16,214 nucleotides of DNA from Thermoplasmata archaeon (GTDB taxonomy: Archaea; Thermoplasmatota; Thermoplasmata; UBA10834): assembly GCA_013329135.1 (NCBI GenBank), contig DUKU01000074.1, positions 2,180 to 18,393 on the forward strand, written 5' to 3'. The notes beneath the pieces were generated by a model that made no database searches, was not told where the DNA came from, and was given only the letters and a program-made list of their open reading frames with translations. Shown here piece after piece: positions 6,164 through 13,943 of the stretch (position 1 is its first letter; each line of letters opens with the position of its first letter). The translations under genes were made by a program, and so were the position numbers.

Positions 6164-7810
6164 TCACGCGGACCGGTGCCTGAGCACCTCGCCCGCCAAC
6201 GCCTTGGTCTGCCTGCCCTTGTCGACGGATACCTGACCGTTCACGATCACGTACGGTATCCCCTCGGGATACTGGTGGGGCCAGTTCTCGTACGGGTGCT
6301 TGTGCGGCCACCTGTTGGTCGCCCTGTCCTTGACCTTCGGCAGGTCGATCATCGTGATGTCGGCCATCATGCCCGGCCTGAGCAGCCCTCGGTCGAACAA
6401 GCCGATCGTCTGCGCGGGGAAGCTCGTCATCTTGCGGACCGCTTCCTGGAGGGTCATGATCGGCTCGTCCCTCACGTACCTCTCTATTATGCCCGGGTAC
6501 TCGCCGAACGCGCAGGGCATGTAGGGTGGCGGGTCCGTCATGGGCCCCTTGACCGACCATGTCGCGCCGTCGGATGATATCATCATCAGGGGGTGGACCA
6601 TGAGGGCCTTGATGTCGTCCTCGCTGATGTAGTCGAATATCGCGATGGTCTCGTCGTCCTCCTCCACCATGATGTCGAAGTATGTGTCGAACGGGTCCTT
6701 GCCCCTCATCTCCGCCACCTGGGCTATGGTCTTGCCCTCGAGCTTCTTGTGGCCAGGGCAGTGCATCAGGAATATGCGGTCGAACGCCCCGTGCTTGAGC
6801 AGCCCCGAAGGCCCGAACGCCGGGAGCTTGTCCTCGATGATCTCCTTCCTGATCCGCTGCCTGTTCTTCGGGTCGGCCGCGTGAGCTAGCAGGTCCTCCT
6901 TGGTCATCTCGTGCAGGTACTGCGGGAGCGCGCCGCTCAACCTCGGCGCCAGGTCCGTGTGCATGTCGTTGTCTATCGTGACTTCGAGCCCCCTCTTCCT
7001 GGCCTCCTCGACCAGCCCGAGGGTCTCCTTGGTCCTGCCCCACGCGCCGTACTTGGGGCAGTTGTGGGATATCTGCACCCTGACCCCGCTCCTCTCGCCT
7101 ATCAGGATGGCCTCTTTGATGGCCTCGGCGATGGTCTCCCTCTCGCCCCTGATGTGAGAAGTGTACATGCCGCCGTACCTCGCCACGACCTTGCACAGCT
7201 CTACGATCTCGTCCGTCTTGCCGAAGCAGCTGGGCGGATAGACCAGGCCTGTGGACATCCCGAACCCGCCTGAGGACATCGCCTCGTCCACGAGCGCCCT
7301 CATCTGTCTGAGCTGAACGGGGGACGGGTCTCCGCGGTCCGGCCCCATGATGGCGGTCCTTACGGCGCCATGGCCGACGAGGGCCGCCATGTTGTGGCCC
7401 AGGCCGCCCTTCCCAAGTACTCGCAGGTACTGGCCGAACGTGCGCCACTTGGGGACGCCCATCTTCCCCGCCCACTCGCCCCAGTATCTCATCATGAGCT
7501 CCACGTTGGGCTCCTTCAGGGGAGCCACGGAGATGCCGCAGTTGCCTATCAGGTGCGTGGTCACGCCCTGCCTGAGGGTGCTGTCGCAACCTCGGAAGAC
7601 AAGCGCGGTGAGGTCTGAGTGTGTGTGTATGTCGATGAACCCCGGACATACGAACAGGCCCTTCGCGCCGACGACCCTTTCGCAGTCCTTCTTCTCCACC
7701 CTGCCGATCTTGACGATCCTCTTCCCCGATACGCCGATGTCCGCCTTGTACCAGGGGTTGCCCGCGCCGTCGATGATGTATCCGCCGAGTATGCCTATGT
7801 CGAACTTCAT
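6164..7810 (-). CDS. D-aminoacylase / N-acyl-D-amino-acid deacylase family metal-dependent amidohydrolase
   Basis: 548 residues, in the usual size range. The N-terminal beta section leads into PGFIDIHTHSD, where His62 and His64 are the metal-binding HxH of the amidohydrolase superfamily. Cys91 in IGNCG, His219 in SHIRGE, His249 in ISHNCPKYG and Asp414 in SSDGATWSV match in order and spacing the metal ligands and catalytic Asp known from D-aminoacylase. The set is complete, so the enzyme should be active. Family members remove acyl groups from N-acyl-D-amino acids; related enzymes act on hydantoins, dihydroorotate or D-glutamate derivatives, so exact substrate is open. There is no signal peptide, so it is cytosolic. 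The ATG at 7810 has only a G-rich stretch as a ribosome site. It lies 54 bp downstream of the DUF1015 gene on the same strand, so cotranscription is possible. Confidence 0.92.
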   Translation of the reverse strand: MKFDIGILGGYIIDGAGNPWYKADIGVSGKRIVKIGRVEKKDCERVVGAKGLFVCPGFIDIHTHSDLTALVFRGCDSTLRQGVTTHLIGNCGISVAPLKEPNVELMMRYWGEWAGKMGVPKWRTFGQYLRVLGKGGLGHNMAALVGHGAVRTAIMGPDRGDPSPVQLRQMRALVDEAMSSGGFGMSTGLVYPPSCFGKTDEIVELCKVVARYGGMYTSHIRGERETIAEAIKEAILIGERSGVRVQISHNCPKYGAWGRTKETLGLVEEARKRGLEVTIDNDMHTDLAPRLSGALPQYLHEMTKEDLLAHAADPKNRQRIRKEIIEDKLPAFGPSGLLKHGAFDRIFLMHCPGHKKLEGKTIAQVAEMRGKDPFDTYFDIMVEEDDETIAIFDYISEDDIKALMVHPLMMISSDGATWSVKGPMTDPPPYMPCAFGEYPGIIERYVRDEPIMTLQEAVRKMTSFPAQTIGLFDRGLLRPGMMADITMIDLPKVKDRATNRWPHKHPYENWPHQYPEGIPYVIVNGQVSVDKGRQTKALAGEVLRHRSA

Positions 7811-7840
7811 CGGAGTCCCCGCCCCGTATCGTCCGCGGCG

Positions 7841-7852
7841 TATTAGATTATC
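7841..7852 (-). promoter_or_regulatory. Weak AT-rich box before the D-aminoacylase-type gene
   Basis: On the minus strand GATAATCTAATA lies about 30-42 bases upstream of the ATG, in an otherwise GC-rich 54-bp spacer. It could be a promoter giving a near-leaderless transcript. The alternative is read-through from the DUF1015 gene. Confidence 0.28.
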
Positions 7853-7864
7853 ATCCCTCTCGTA

Positions 7865-9112
7865 TCAGAACAGGTATAGGAGCGTCCCTGACCATATCTT
7901 TGGGAAGAAGTATGTGGACTTCTGCGGCATCTTCTCGCCGCTGGAAGCGACCTCCATGACCTGGTCCGCCGAGGGCGGTCTCACGAAGAAGCATGCCTGG
8001 TGCTCGCCCGTGGCCATGGCCGCGACGGACGCCTCGGTGCCCTTGACGTACTCTATCCCGACCTTGCCGTCGAGCATGTCCTGCGTGTAGCCGAGCATGC
8101 CCTTCAGCACCCTCTCCTGGAGCACCTGCACGGAGAGCCCGCATAGGGGGTCCTCCGGGGTCCGCTTGGCCACCGCCAGCGTCGCCGATCCCTTGGCCGG
8201 GAGCCAAACGCCGAACGCGTCCGAGCGCGCCCGCCCGAGCGCGTCCACGAGCTCTGCCGGACCTGCCAGGTCCGTCAGCTCGAACTCCTCCGAGAGCCTG
8301 CCCCTGAGTCCCGCGAGCCTCTCCTCTTCGAGGCCTCTGACCAGCCTGTGGGTCGGGAGTATCACGAGCCCCGGGTTCCCGAAGCCCACGAGCGTCGCCA
8401 TGATGAAGTCATAGGGGCGCTCGCCGTCCTCGCCCTCCGCCTCCCTGCGCATCGCCCTGTACTTGAGGGCGGTCTCATACCTGTGGTGTCCGTCAGCGAT
8501 GAGCAGTCTCAGGGGCGCGAGCAGTGAGGATATCCTCTCGACCATGCGCGTCTCGCCGACCCTGACGATCCTGTGGTGCACGCCGTCGGTGTCCACGAAC
8601 CTGAGCAGCTCCTCGCGCCTCCTCAGCTCCTGCAGGAGCCTCTCGACACCCCCTGAGGGGTCGTCGTAGAGCATGAACACCTGCTCCGTGTATCCGCCGA
8701 CGGCCTTCATGAGCTCGAGCCGGTCGGCCTTGTGCTTCGGTATGGTCCTCTCGTGCGGCAGGATGACACCCTTCGAGAACTCCTCCAGTCTGACAAGACC
8801 CACGACGCCGGTCCTGACCACGGGCCTCCCGTCCGGGCCCTTGAACGTCTGCTCGTACAGGTAGAACGCCTCGCCGTCGTCCTGGACCAACACCTCGTCG
8901 TGCAGCCACGTGCGCAACCGCTTCGCCGCGGTGGCGTACGAGTCGCCCTGGTCGCCGAGGGTTATGTGAGCGATGTTGAGCCTGTCGTCCTTGAGTGCCT
9001 TCTCCGCGGGCCTGTCGATCACGTCGTAAGGCGGCGCCGCGAACCTGGTCACATCCTGGCCGAACCTGGACGTGTTGTAGTGCACGGCTTTGAAAGGTAC
9101 GACCTTGGCCAA
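7865..9112 (-). CDS. DUF1015 (COG4198) family protein of unknown function
   Basis: 415 residues, a normal length for this family. Conserved blocks are visible in order: AAPPYDVID at 25-33, LYEQTF near 95, LPHERT with His120-Glu121-Arg122, and ADGHHRYETAL with Asp207, His209, His210 and Glu213. The cluster of Asp, His, Arg and Glu in short invariant blocks suggests an enzyme active site or metal site, but no reaction is established that I can assign. There is no signal peptide or membrane segment. The start is TTG, preceded by AGGAG ten bases upstream; no ATG or GTG near the N-terminus fits the conserved KVVPFKAV opening better. It follows the ferritin-like gene on the same strand after 66 bp. 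Confidence 0.85.
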   Translation of the reverse strand: MAKVVPFKAVHYNTSRFGQDVTRFAAPPYDVIDRPAEKALKDDRLNIAHITLGDQGDSYATAAKRLRTWLHDEVLVQDDGEAFYLYEQTFKGPDGRPVVRTGVVGLVRLEEFSKGVILPHERTIPKHKADRLELMKAVGGYTEQVFMLYDDPSGGVERLLQELRRREELLRFVDTDGVHHRIVRVGETRMVERISSLLAPLRLLIADGHHRYETALKYRAMRREAEGEDGERPYDFIMATLVGFGNPGLVILPTHRLVRGLEEERLAGLRGRLSEEFELTDLAGPAELVDALGRARSDAFGVWLPAKGSATLAVAKRTPEDPLCGLSVQVLQERVLKGMLGYTQDMLDGKVGIEYVKGTEASVAAMATGEHQACFFVRPPSADQVMEVASSGEKMPQKSTYFFPKIWSGTLLYLF

Positions 9113-9153
9113 CGAGTCAGCTCTCCTGGAGTGCCTTGATGAGGCCCGCGTCT

Positions 9154-9184
9154 AAAAAAGGTTGGCCTGTCCGCCCAGTCAACC
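9154..9184 (-). terminator. Hairpin with T6 tract after the ferritin-like gene; may double as TATA of the DUF1015 gene
   Basis: On the minus strand GGTTG (overlapping the ferritin stop codon) pairs with CAACC across a 15-base loop and is followed at once by TTTTTT. This looks like a terminator for the ferritin-like gene. The same T6-AGA stretch is about 42 bases upstream of the DUF1015 TTG start, so it could also serve as that gene's TATA element. Confidence 0.45.
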
Positions 9185-9667
9185 TTCGAGTATGGGCACG
9201 TAGCCGAACCAGGAGCCGTCGTTCTCGAGGTAGTGCAGGTTCTCCTGCAGCAGCCGGAGATGTTCCCGCTCCATCCTCTCGAGCCTTGAGAAGACCTCCT
9301 TCATGCCGGGCCCCGCGACTGCGGCGTTCTTGGAGTAGAACTCGATCGAGCGCTCCTCCGTCCTGACGCCGAGCTTGATGGCGGATATGGAGTCCTTCAC
9401 TCCGAGTTTCCCCTTCTTCGCCCTCTCCGGGAATATCTCGGCGAGCCCCTTCTCGACCTCCTTCTTGCTGGGGGCCTTCGCCTTCCCCCCGAGGGCCTGC
9501 AGCTCCCTGCTCAGGATCGCGGCGTGCTCCTGCTCGTCGGATGCGAGGCCGCTCATGAGCGCCTTCGCCTCATTCTCAGTCACGAGGTCCTTGAACCTCA
9601 GATAGTACTCCGCCCCGAACTTCTCGAACTCGATCGCCTTCGAGATGATGTGCTTCGCGTCAACCAA
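9179..9667 (-). CDS. Ferritin/rubrerythrin-like di-iron four-helix protein
   Basis: 162 residues. Two helical pairs carry the ferritin-like iron ligands: Glu13 and Glu20 (IEFEKFGAEYY), then E45-Q-E-H48 (ExxH); in the second half EERSIEFYSK and an ExxH in MEREHLRLL. Between them is a Lys-rich linker. The usual rubredoxin-like CxxC domain of rubrerythrin is absent, so this is an erythrin-type stand-alone di-iron domain. Likely roles are peroxide reduction or iron handling in the cytosol. The frame is open far upstream into the kinase gene, but a TTG at 9667 with GGTGG six bases before it is the natural start: it begins the typical short N-terminal lead-in to helix 1, and sequence further upstream is Arg/Pro-rich, non-helical and crosses the promoter. 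It is divergent from the kinase gene. Confidence 0.85.
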   Translation of the reverse strand: MVDAKHIISKAIEFEKFGAEYYLRFKDLVTENEAKALMSGLASDEQEHAAILSRELQALGGKAKAPSKKEVEKGLAEIFPERAKKGKLGVKDSISAIKLGVRTEERSIEFYSKNAAVAGPGMKEVFSRLERMEREHLRLLQENLHYLENDGSWFGYVPILEG

Positions 9668-9776
9668 TTCGGACCACCCTTCGACTCGAAGCGGTGGGCA
9701 CGGTAGATAACGGTTGCGCCGGATTGGACCGATCCGCAGTGCCAGGCGCTGTCGCCAGCTTCCATATGATGCACTG

Positions 9777-9803
9777 GATAAAAATAAAAAGCTTTTTAAT
9801 AGC
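9777..9803. promoter_or_regulatory. AT-rich divergent promoter with a 14-bp palindrome, ferritin-like / kinase genes
   Basis: Within a 225-bp spacer this 27-bp stretch is nearly all A and T in otherwise GC-rich DNA. It contains the perfect palindrome TAAAAAGCTTTTTA (9785-9798). Rightward, TTTTTAATA gives initiation near 9825 and a leader of about 65 bases to the kinase. Leftward, the mirror T/A tract gives initiation near 9755 and a leader of about 90 bases to the ferritin-like gene. The rest of 9668-9892 shows no gene. Confidence 0.6.
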
Positions 9804-9892
9804 GGCGAAGACCATGACCGCATGGGAGGGTTCGCGGAAGGGTTGCACGATGCTATCGTCCTCGGACCATTTCTCGAGCGGTAGGTAATTCG

Positions 9893-12346
9893 ATGGGTCA
9901 CGATTCCGCCTCGGAGAGCCGGACCGATGCTCAGCAATCCGTCAACAGGGATGTCGTCATCCGGCTCCACAAGGTGCTCGATTCCGTCATGCACGACAAG
10001 CCCATGGGCGATGTGGTGAAGGTCACGATGAACGCCCTCCAGACGACCTTCGGCATGCGCGACATGAGCTTCGTCGCTCACTCGCCGGAGCTGAGGGATG
10101 CCAACGCCGGCCCATGTGACGACAAGGAGCACGAAGAGCTTCACGCACTCCATCTCCGGGAGGGGGACAGGGTCTCCCCGAACGGCTTCTTCACGCGTTC
10201 CGAGGACATGCTCAAATCGTTCGCAGGCGACACATCGGACGGCATCGCGGGCTGGCGTGAGGACGATTCGCTCTGGTTCGTCGTCAGGGGACGCTCGGGC
10301 GAACCGGTCGCTTGCCTCCACGTGGGGGGCACGGAGTCGGGCAGGCTGCCATCCATGTCAGATGTCGAGTGCGCCGACCTCATGGTCCAGCTCATAGGCC
10401 TCGCGGTGCACAAGGAGCAGGAGCGCGTCGAGCGCGAGAAGCGTTCGTCCAGCATAGTCAAGAAGAGCGACCTCCTCGAGGACATCCTCAGGATAGCTTC
10501 GTCCGTGGTCTCGGAGAGGGACCTGAACAAGGTGTCGGAGATGGTCCTCTCATCTGTATCGTCACTCTTCGGATTCGCGAGGGTCTCGCTGGTCACGTAC
10601 GACGAGGGGGCCGCGGCCTTCAGGTGGGCCGCTCTGTTCGGATACCCTGAGCATGCGGTCCGCCAGGCCAAGCTCAGGACCATACCCATGGAGATCGTGC
10701 TCGAGGACCTGCGGGAGAGCAGGAGGATCGCGAAGACTGTGTACTTCACGCCCATGGAGGACGTCCCCCGACGGAACATCGAGTACTTCGTCAACCCGGA
10801 GGAGGTCGAGGTCTCTCCGCCGACCCATCCCCGCGGGCACGGGGAGTTCAGGGACGGCGACACGCTCGCATTCGCGCTCCATGATTCGACTGGGAGGGTC
10901 GTCGGAGTCATCTACACTTCCCGGCCGAAGGACGGCCGTGTGCCGGACAGGGAGACGCTCGACATGGTCGAGGTTTTCACCTACCTCGCCGAGGTGGCGA
11001 TCGAGAACGCACGCCTGACGCATGACAGGGAACAGGCGCTCAGGCTCAGCAGCCTGCGCATGGAGCAGATGTCGAGGATATTCGACATGACCTCGAACGT
11101 GCTCTACATCCGCGACCTCGACGATCTGCTCCACGACGTGCTCAAGACCCTCGCGCAGCTCCTGGGCATCAAGAGGATGAGCTTCGGCCTCAGGTCCGAG
11201 GACGGCTCGGTCTTCAAAGTCCGGGCGGTCTACGGGTTCACGGAGGAGCGCGCGGCCGAGATCATGAAGATGCAGTACCCGTCCTCGAACGTGGACCAGA
11301 TCATCAACCCCGAGAAGTACAGGGCCGCCGGGGCCAACGCTAAGTGGAGCAAGAAGGTCGGCAGGATGACATACTACCTGCCCGCCGAGAGCCTCACGCT
11401 CGAGTCCTGGGAGCTCGTGTACTACCCTGAGCCTGAGCTGCTCAGGCTGCCGAGGAAGACGAAGGACCACTGGCACGAGATCGACTACATGGACACGTAC
11501 ATCAGGGACAGCGATGGCGCGGTGGTCGCATACATCGAGATACTCAAGCCCCGGGACGACCGCATCCCGGACCAGGAGACTATCGAGATCATAGAGATAT
11601 TCGCCAGCCTCGTGGGCATCGCGCTCGAGAACGCGCGCATGGTCCAGGGGCACATAGAGAGCAGGAGGAACGCGGAGTTCTACACGGACCTGCTCTCGCA
11701 CGACATCAAGAACTTCAACCAGGCGATCATGGGCTACCTGGACCTCGTCCGGGCGGGCCTAACGAGGCCGGAGCAGGTCACGTACATCGAGAAGGTCAAC
11801 GAGCAGGTCATGAACATCAACAGGCTCGCTGCGGACGTGCGGACCATGTCTCGCCTCACCTGGAGCGGCTCGAAGCTGGTGCAGGTCGACGTGGGCAGGA
11901 CCCTCCTCGATTCCATCACCGGGGTCCAGCAATATTATCTGACGCGCAACATAGTATTCCATCAGTCGGTCGAGGTCGGCCTGTACCACACGATGGCGGA
12001 CGATCTCATACGGGAGCTGTTCGTTAACATACTCACGAACGCGGTCAAGTACGACCCCAGCAACCCGGTCGAGATAGACGTGTCGGTCGAGAGGATCGAG
12101 TCGCACCTCGGGCACAGGTTGGTCGTGTCCGTCGCGGACCACGGCCGAGGCGTCCCGGACGACCTCAAGGACGAGATCTTCGAGAGGTTCAACCGTGCGC
12201 CGAAGAAGAAGGGCACGGGTCTGGGCCTGCACATAGTCAAGACCCTGGCCACAAGGTACCATGGAAAGGTCTGGGTCGAGGACCGGGTCCGCGGGGACCA
12301 CACGAAGGGCGCTGTGTTCAGGGTAGAGCTCCCTTCGGCCGAATGA
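9893..12346 (+). CDS. Soluble sensor histidine kinase with three GAF domains
   Basis: 817 residues. Three GAF-like domains lie in tandem at about 20-175, 190-375 and 388-590, joined by helical linkers. The second and third end alike: GRVPDRETLDMVEVF...AIENARL and DRIPDQETIEIIEIF...ALENARM. The kinase core follows. The H-box LLSHDIKNFNQ has the likely phospho-accepting His603. The N-box is at Asn716 (LTNAVKYD), the G1 box at Asp749 (DHGRGVP) and the G2 box GTGLGL at 774-779, so the ATPase looks intact. There is no signal peptide, membrane helix or receiver domain, so it should sense a cytosolic ligand or redox state and phosphorylate a separate partner. No response regulator is in this window. 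The ATG at 9893 has a weak AGGT site six bases upstream. The stop lies 3 bp from the convergent PhzF-family gene. Confidence 0.93.
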   Translation: MGHDSASESRTDAQQSVNRDVVIRLHKVLDSVMHDKPMGDVVKVTMNALQTTFGMRDMSFVAHSPELRDANAGPCDDKEHEELHALHLREGDRVSPNGFFTRSEDMLKSFAGDTSDGIAGWREDDSLWFVVRGRSGEPVACLHVGGTESGRLPSMSDVECADLMVQLIGLAVHKEQERVEREKRSSSIVKKSDLLEDILRIASSVVSERDLNKVSEMVLSSVSSLFGFARVSLVTYDEGAAAFRWAALFGYPEHAVRQAKLRTIPMEIVLEDLRESRRIAKTVYFTPMEDVPRRNIEYFVNPEEVEVSPPTHPRGHGEFRDGDTLAFALHDSTGRVVGVIYTSRPKDGRVPDRETLDMVEVFTYLAEVAIENARLTHDREQALRLSSLRMEQMSRIFDMTSNVLYIRDLDDLLHDVLKTLAQLLGIKRMSFGLRSEDGSVFKVRAVYGFTEERAAEIMKMQYPSSNVDQIINPEKYRAAGANAKWSKKVGRMTYYLPAESLTLESWELVYYPEPELLRLPRKTKDHWHEIDYMDTYIRDSDGAVVAYIEILKPRDDRIPDQETIEIIEIFASLVGIALENARMVQGHIESRRNAEFYTDLLSHDIKNFNQAIMGYLDLVRAGLTRPEQVTYIEKVNEQVMNINRLAADVRTMSRLTWSGSKLVQVDVGRTLLDSITGVQQYYLTRNIVFHQSVEVGLYHTMADDLIRELFVNILTNAVKYDPSNPVEIDVSVERIESHLGHRLVVSVADHGRGVPDDLKDEIFERFNRAPKKKGTGLGLHIVKTLATRYHGKVWVEDRVRGDHTKGAVFRVELPSAE

Positions 12347-12349
12347 GCG

Positions 12350-13273
12350 CTATAGGTACGCGTGCCCGTCCATCATGTGAACGACCGAGCCGCCGACCAT
12401 GACCTGTTCTATCCTGCCGTCTTCCGAGACGACCTCGATGTCTATCCTGCTCGGTCTCCCGATCTCGTAACCCTGCTCGTTCACTATCCTGGCCGACCTC
12501 TTCCTGGGAACGAGCCCGTGCTCGACCAGGTACGCTCCCAGGCATCCGCTCGCGCTGCCCGTGGCAGGGTCCTCGACGATGTTCTTCGCGACGAGGGAGA
12601 AGCCCCTCGAATGCGTGGTCGAGCCCTTCGCGAGCGGGTCGAGGCATGTGACGTACATGTCGACGACGCCCTTGGGCATCCTGGAGATCGCTTCCGCGAA
12701 CACGGATGCGTTCCCGGCGGCCTTCTCCACGGCCTTCCTGGTCCTGACAGGGACGATGAGCCAAGGCAGGCCAGTGGAGACCAGCTGGACCGGCATCCTC
12801 TCGGGGTCCAGGTCGCCCACGTCCAGTGACAGCGCATCTGCGATCCTCCTGACATCCTTCACGACGGGCCCGAACTCCGGCCGGTTCTGGTGGGTGACGA
12901 CCTTGGTCACCTTCCCCTTGGACGCGTGTATGTCCACGGGCATCACGCCGGCGATTGCCTCCATCATGACCCTCGTCACGGGCCCCTTGAGTTTGACCCG
13001 CCCCTCCTTCGCGAGCACGTAGAATGTGCCGATCGTGGGATGCCCCGCGTATGGTATCTCGTTGTCCGGCACGAATATCCTCACCCTGAAGTCCGCCCCC
13101 GAGCCCCTGCTAGGCCTCACGACGAACGTGGTCTCGGAGAGGTTCATCTCCTTGGCCAAGAGCTGCATCTCGCGCTTCGTCAGCCCGTCCGCCTCGGGGA
13201 ACACCGCGAGCGGGTTCCCGCAGAAGGGCTGTTTCGAGAAGACGTCTACCCTGACGTACCTAGCCTTCCTCAT
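12350..13273 (-). CDS. PhzF-family isomerase-like protein
   Basis: 307 residues, typical of the family. The N-terminal signature VDVFSKQPFCGNPLAVF and the Glu47 of NLSETTFVV, equivalent to the catalytic Glu of PhzF, are present. IPYAGHPTIGTFYVL and, in the second half, EDPATGSASG (234-243) complete the family pattern of two mirrored diaminopimelate-epimerase-like halves. PhzF itself isomerises a phenazine precursor, but most homologues in organisms without phenazine genes have unknown substrates; no other phz genes are here. It starts 19 bp after iorB on the same strand, so it may be a third gene of that operon. It lacks a clear Shine-Dalgarno site. A TTAAG stretch about 32 bases upstream, inside the iorB end, could give a leaderless transcript. 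Confidence 0.9.
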   Translation of the reverse strand: MRKARYVRVDVFSKQPFCGNPLAVFPEADGLTKREMQLLAKEMNLSETTFVVRPSRGSGADFRVRIFVPDNEIPYAGHPTIGTFYVLAKEGRVKLKGPVTRVMMEAIAGVMPVDIHASKGKVTKVVTHQNRPEFGPVVKDVRRIADALSLDVGDLDPERMPVQLVSTGLPWLIVPVRTRKAVEKAAGNASVFAEAISRMPKGVVDMYVTCLDPLAKGSTTHSRGFSLVAKNIVEDPATGSASGCLGAYLVEHGLVPRKRSARIVNEQGYEIGRPSRIDIEVVSEDGRIEQVMVGGSVVHMMDGHAYL

Positions 13274-13292
13274 GATGATCGGGGACGGTAAC

Positions 13293-13943
13293 TCAATCCC
13301 GACACTTAACCACGTGGCAGAGCTGCTCCCGCGCCTTGGACCTGCCCAGCTCGAAGGCCTTTAGGTTCACATCGACAGCCTTCTTGGGCACGTTCTCAGC
13401 CACGGATCTCTTGAGTGCGTCGACGGGCACGGGGAACGCCTCGACCGTGCTGAGTGCGCCGAGCATGATGATGTTCTCGGTGAGCGTGCTCCCCGCTTCC
13501 TTCGCGAGCGTTAGCGCGTCGATGACGGATATCTTGTCCGTGACACGGGAGAGCCTCGCGCGGACTTCGTCCGCCGAGAAGTACCTCGCCTGCTTGTCCT
13601 TCATGTGCTTCGCCGTCTCCGAGACCGGGTGCTGCACCCTCGAGTTCATGAGCACGATGCCCCCGGGCCTCAGGTACTCGACATACCTGAGCGCCTCCAA
13701 AGCCTCGAGCGCGAGCAGCGCGTCCGCGCCGCCTATGGGTATCAAAGGCGACCTGATGCGCTCGCCTATCCTCATGTGCACGTTGATTGAGCCGCTCCTC
13801 TGGGACAGCCCGTGCTGTTCCCCCGTCAGAGCGCGTATGCCCGCGCTCGCGCACGCCGCGCCTATCACGTTCGAGAGCAGCACCAGCCCCTGGCCTCCCA
13901 CGCCTGACATGTACACGCTGAATTCCCTCTCGGCCATGGTCAT
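13293..13943 (-). CDS. iorB: Indolepyruvate ferredoxin oxidoreductase, beta subunit
   Basis: 216 residues. MSGVGGQGLVLLSNVIG near the N-terminus and GLSQRSGSINVHMRIGE near residue 50 are the hallmarks of the gamma-type domain of 2-oxoacid:ferredoxin oxidoreductases, which as a separate small subunit following iorA is IorB. It pairs with IorA to convert aryl pyruvates (indolepyruvate, phenylpyruvate, hydroxyphenylpyruvate) plus CoA to aryl-acetyl-CoA, CO2 and reduced ferredoxin in the cytosol. The ATG at 13943 overlaps the iorA stop as ATGA, indicating translational coupling, with GGAGG four bases upstream. A second ATG two codons on (13937) has a better ten-base spacing, so the first two residues are uncertain. 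An open frame upstream to 14009 is only iorA overlap. Confidence 0.92.
   Translation of the reverse strand: MTMAEREFSVYMSGVGGQGLVLLSNVIGAACASAGIRALTGEQHGLSQRSGSINVHMRIGERIRSPLIPIGGADALLALEALEALRYVEYLRPGGIVLMNSRVQHPVSETAKHMKDKQARYFSADEVRARLSRVTDKISVIDALTLAKEAGSTLTENIIMLGALSTVEAFPVPVDALKRSVAENVPKKAVDVNLKAFELGRSKAREQLCHVVKCRD

Noticed and set aside
6051..7649. Long minus-strand frame of 532 codons inside the D-aminoacylase-type gene
   Set aside because: The composition is Arg/Gly/His/Pro-rich, as expected from an alternate frame of a GC-rich gene. The other frame has every catalytic motif.
9668..10321. Open frame extending the ferritin-like protein by about 218 residues at its N-terminus
   Set aside because: It runs antisense through the promoter and start of the kinase gene, is rich in Arg and Pro with no ferritin-like content, and has no ribosome site. 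The TTG at 9667 gives a normal-length protein.
10562..11701. Minus-strand frame of 379 codons opposite the kinase
   Set aside because: It is antisense to well-defined GAF domains, has biased Val/Leu/Arg/Asp composition and no recognisable domain.
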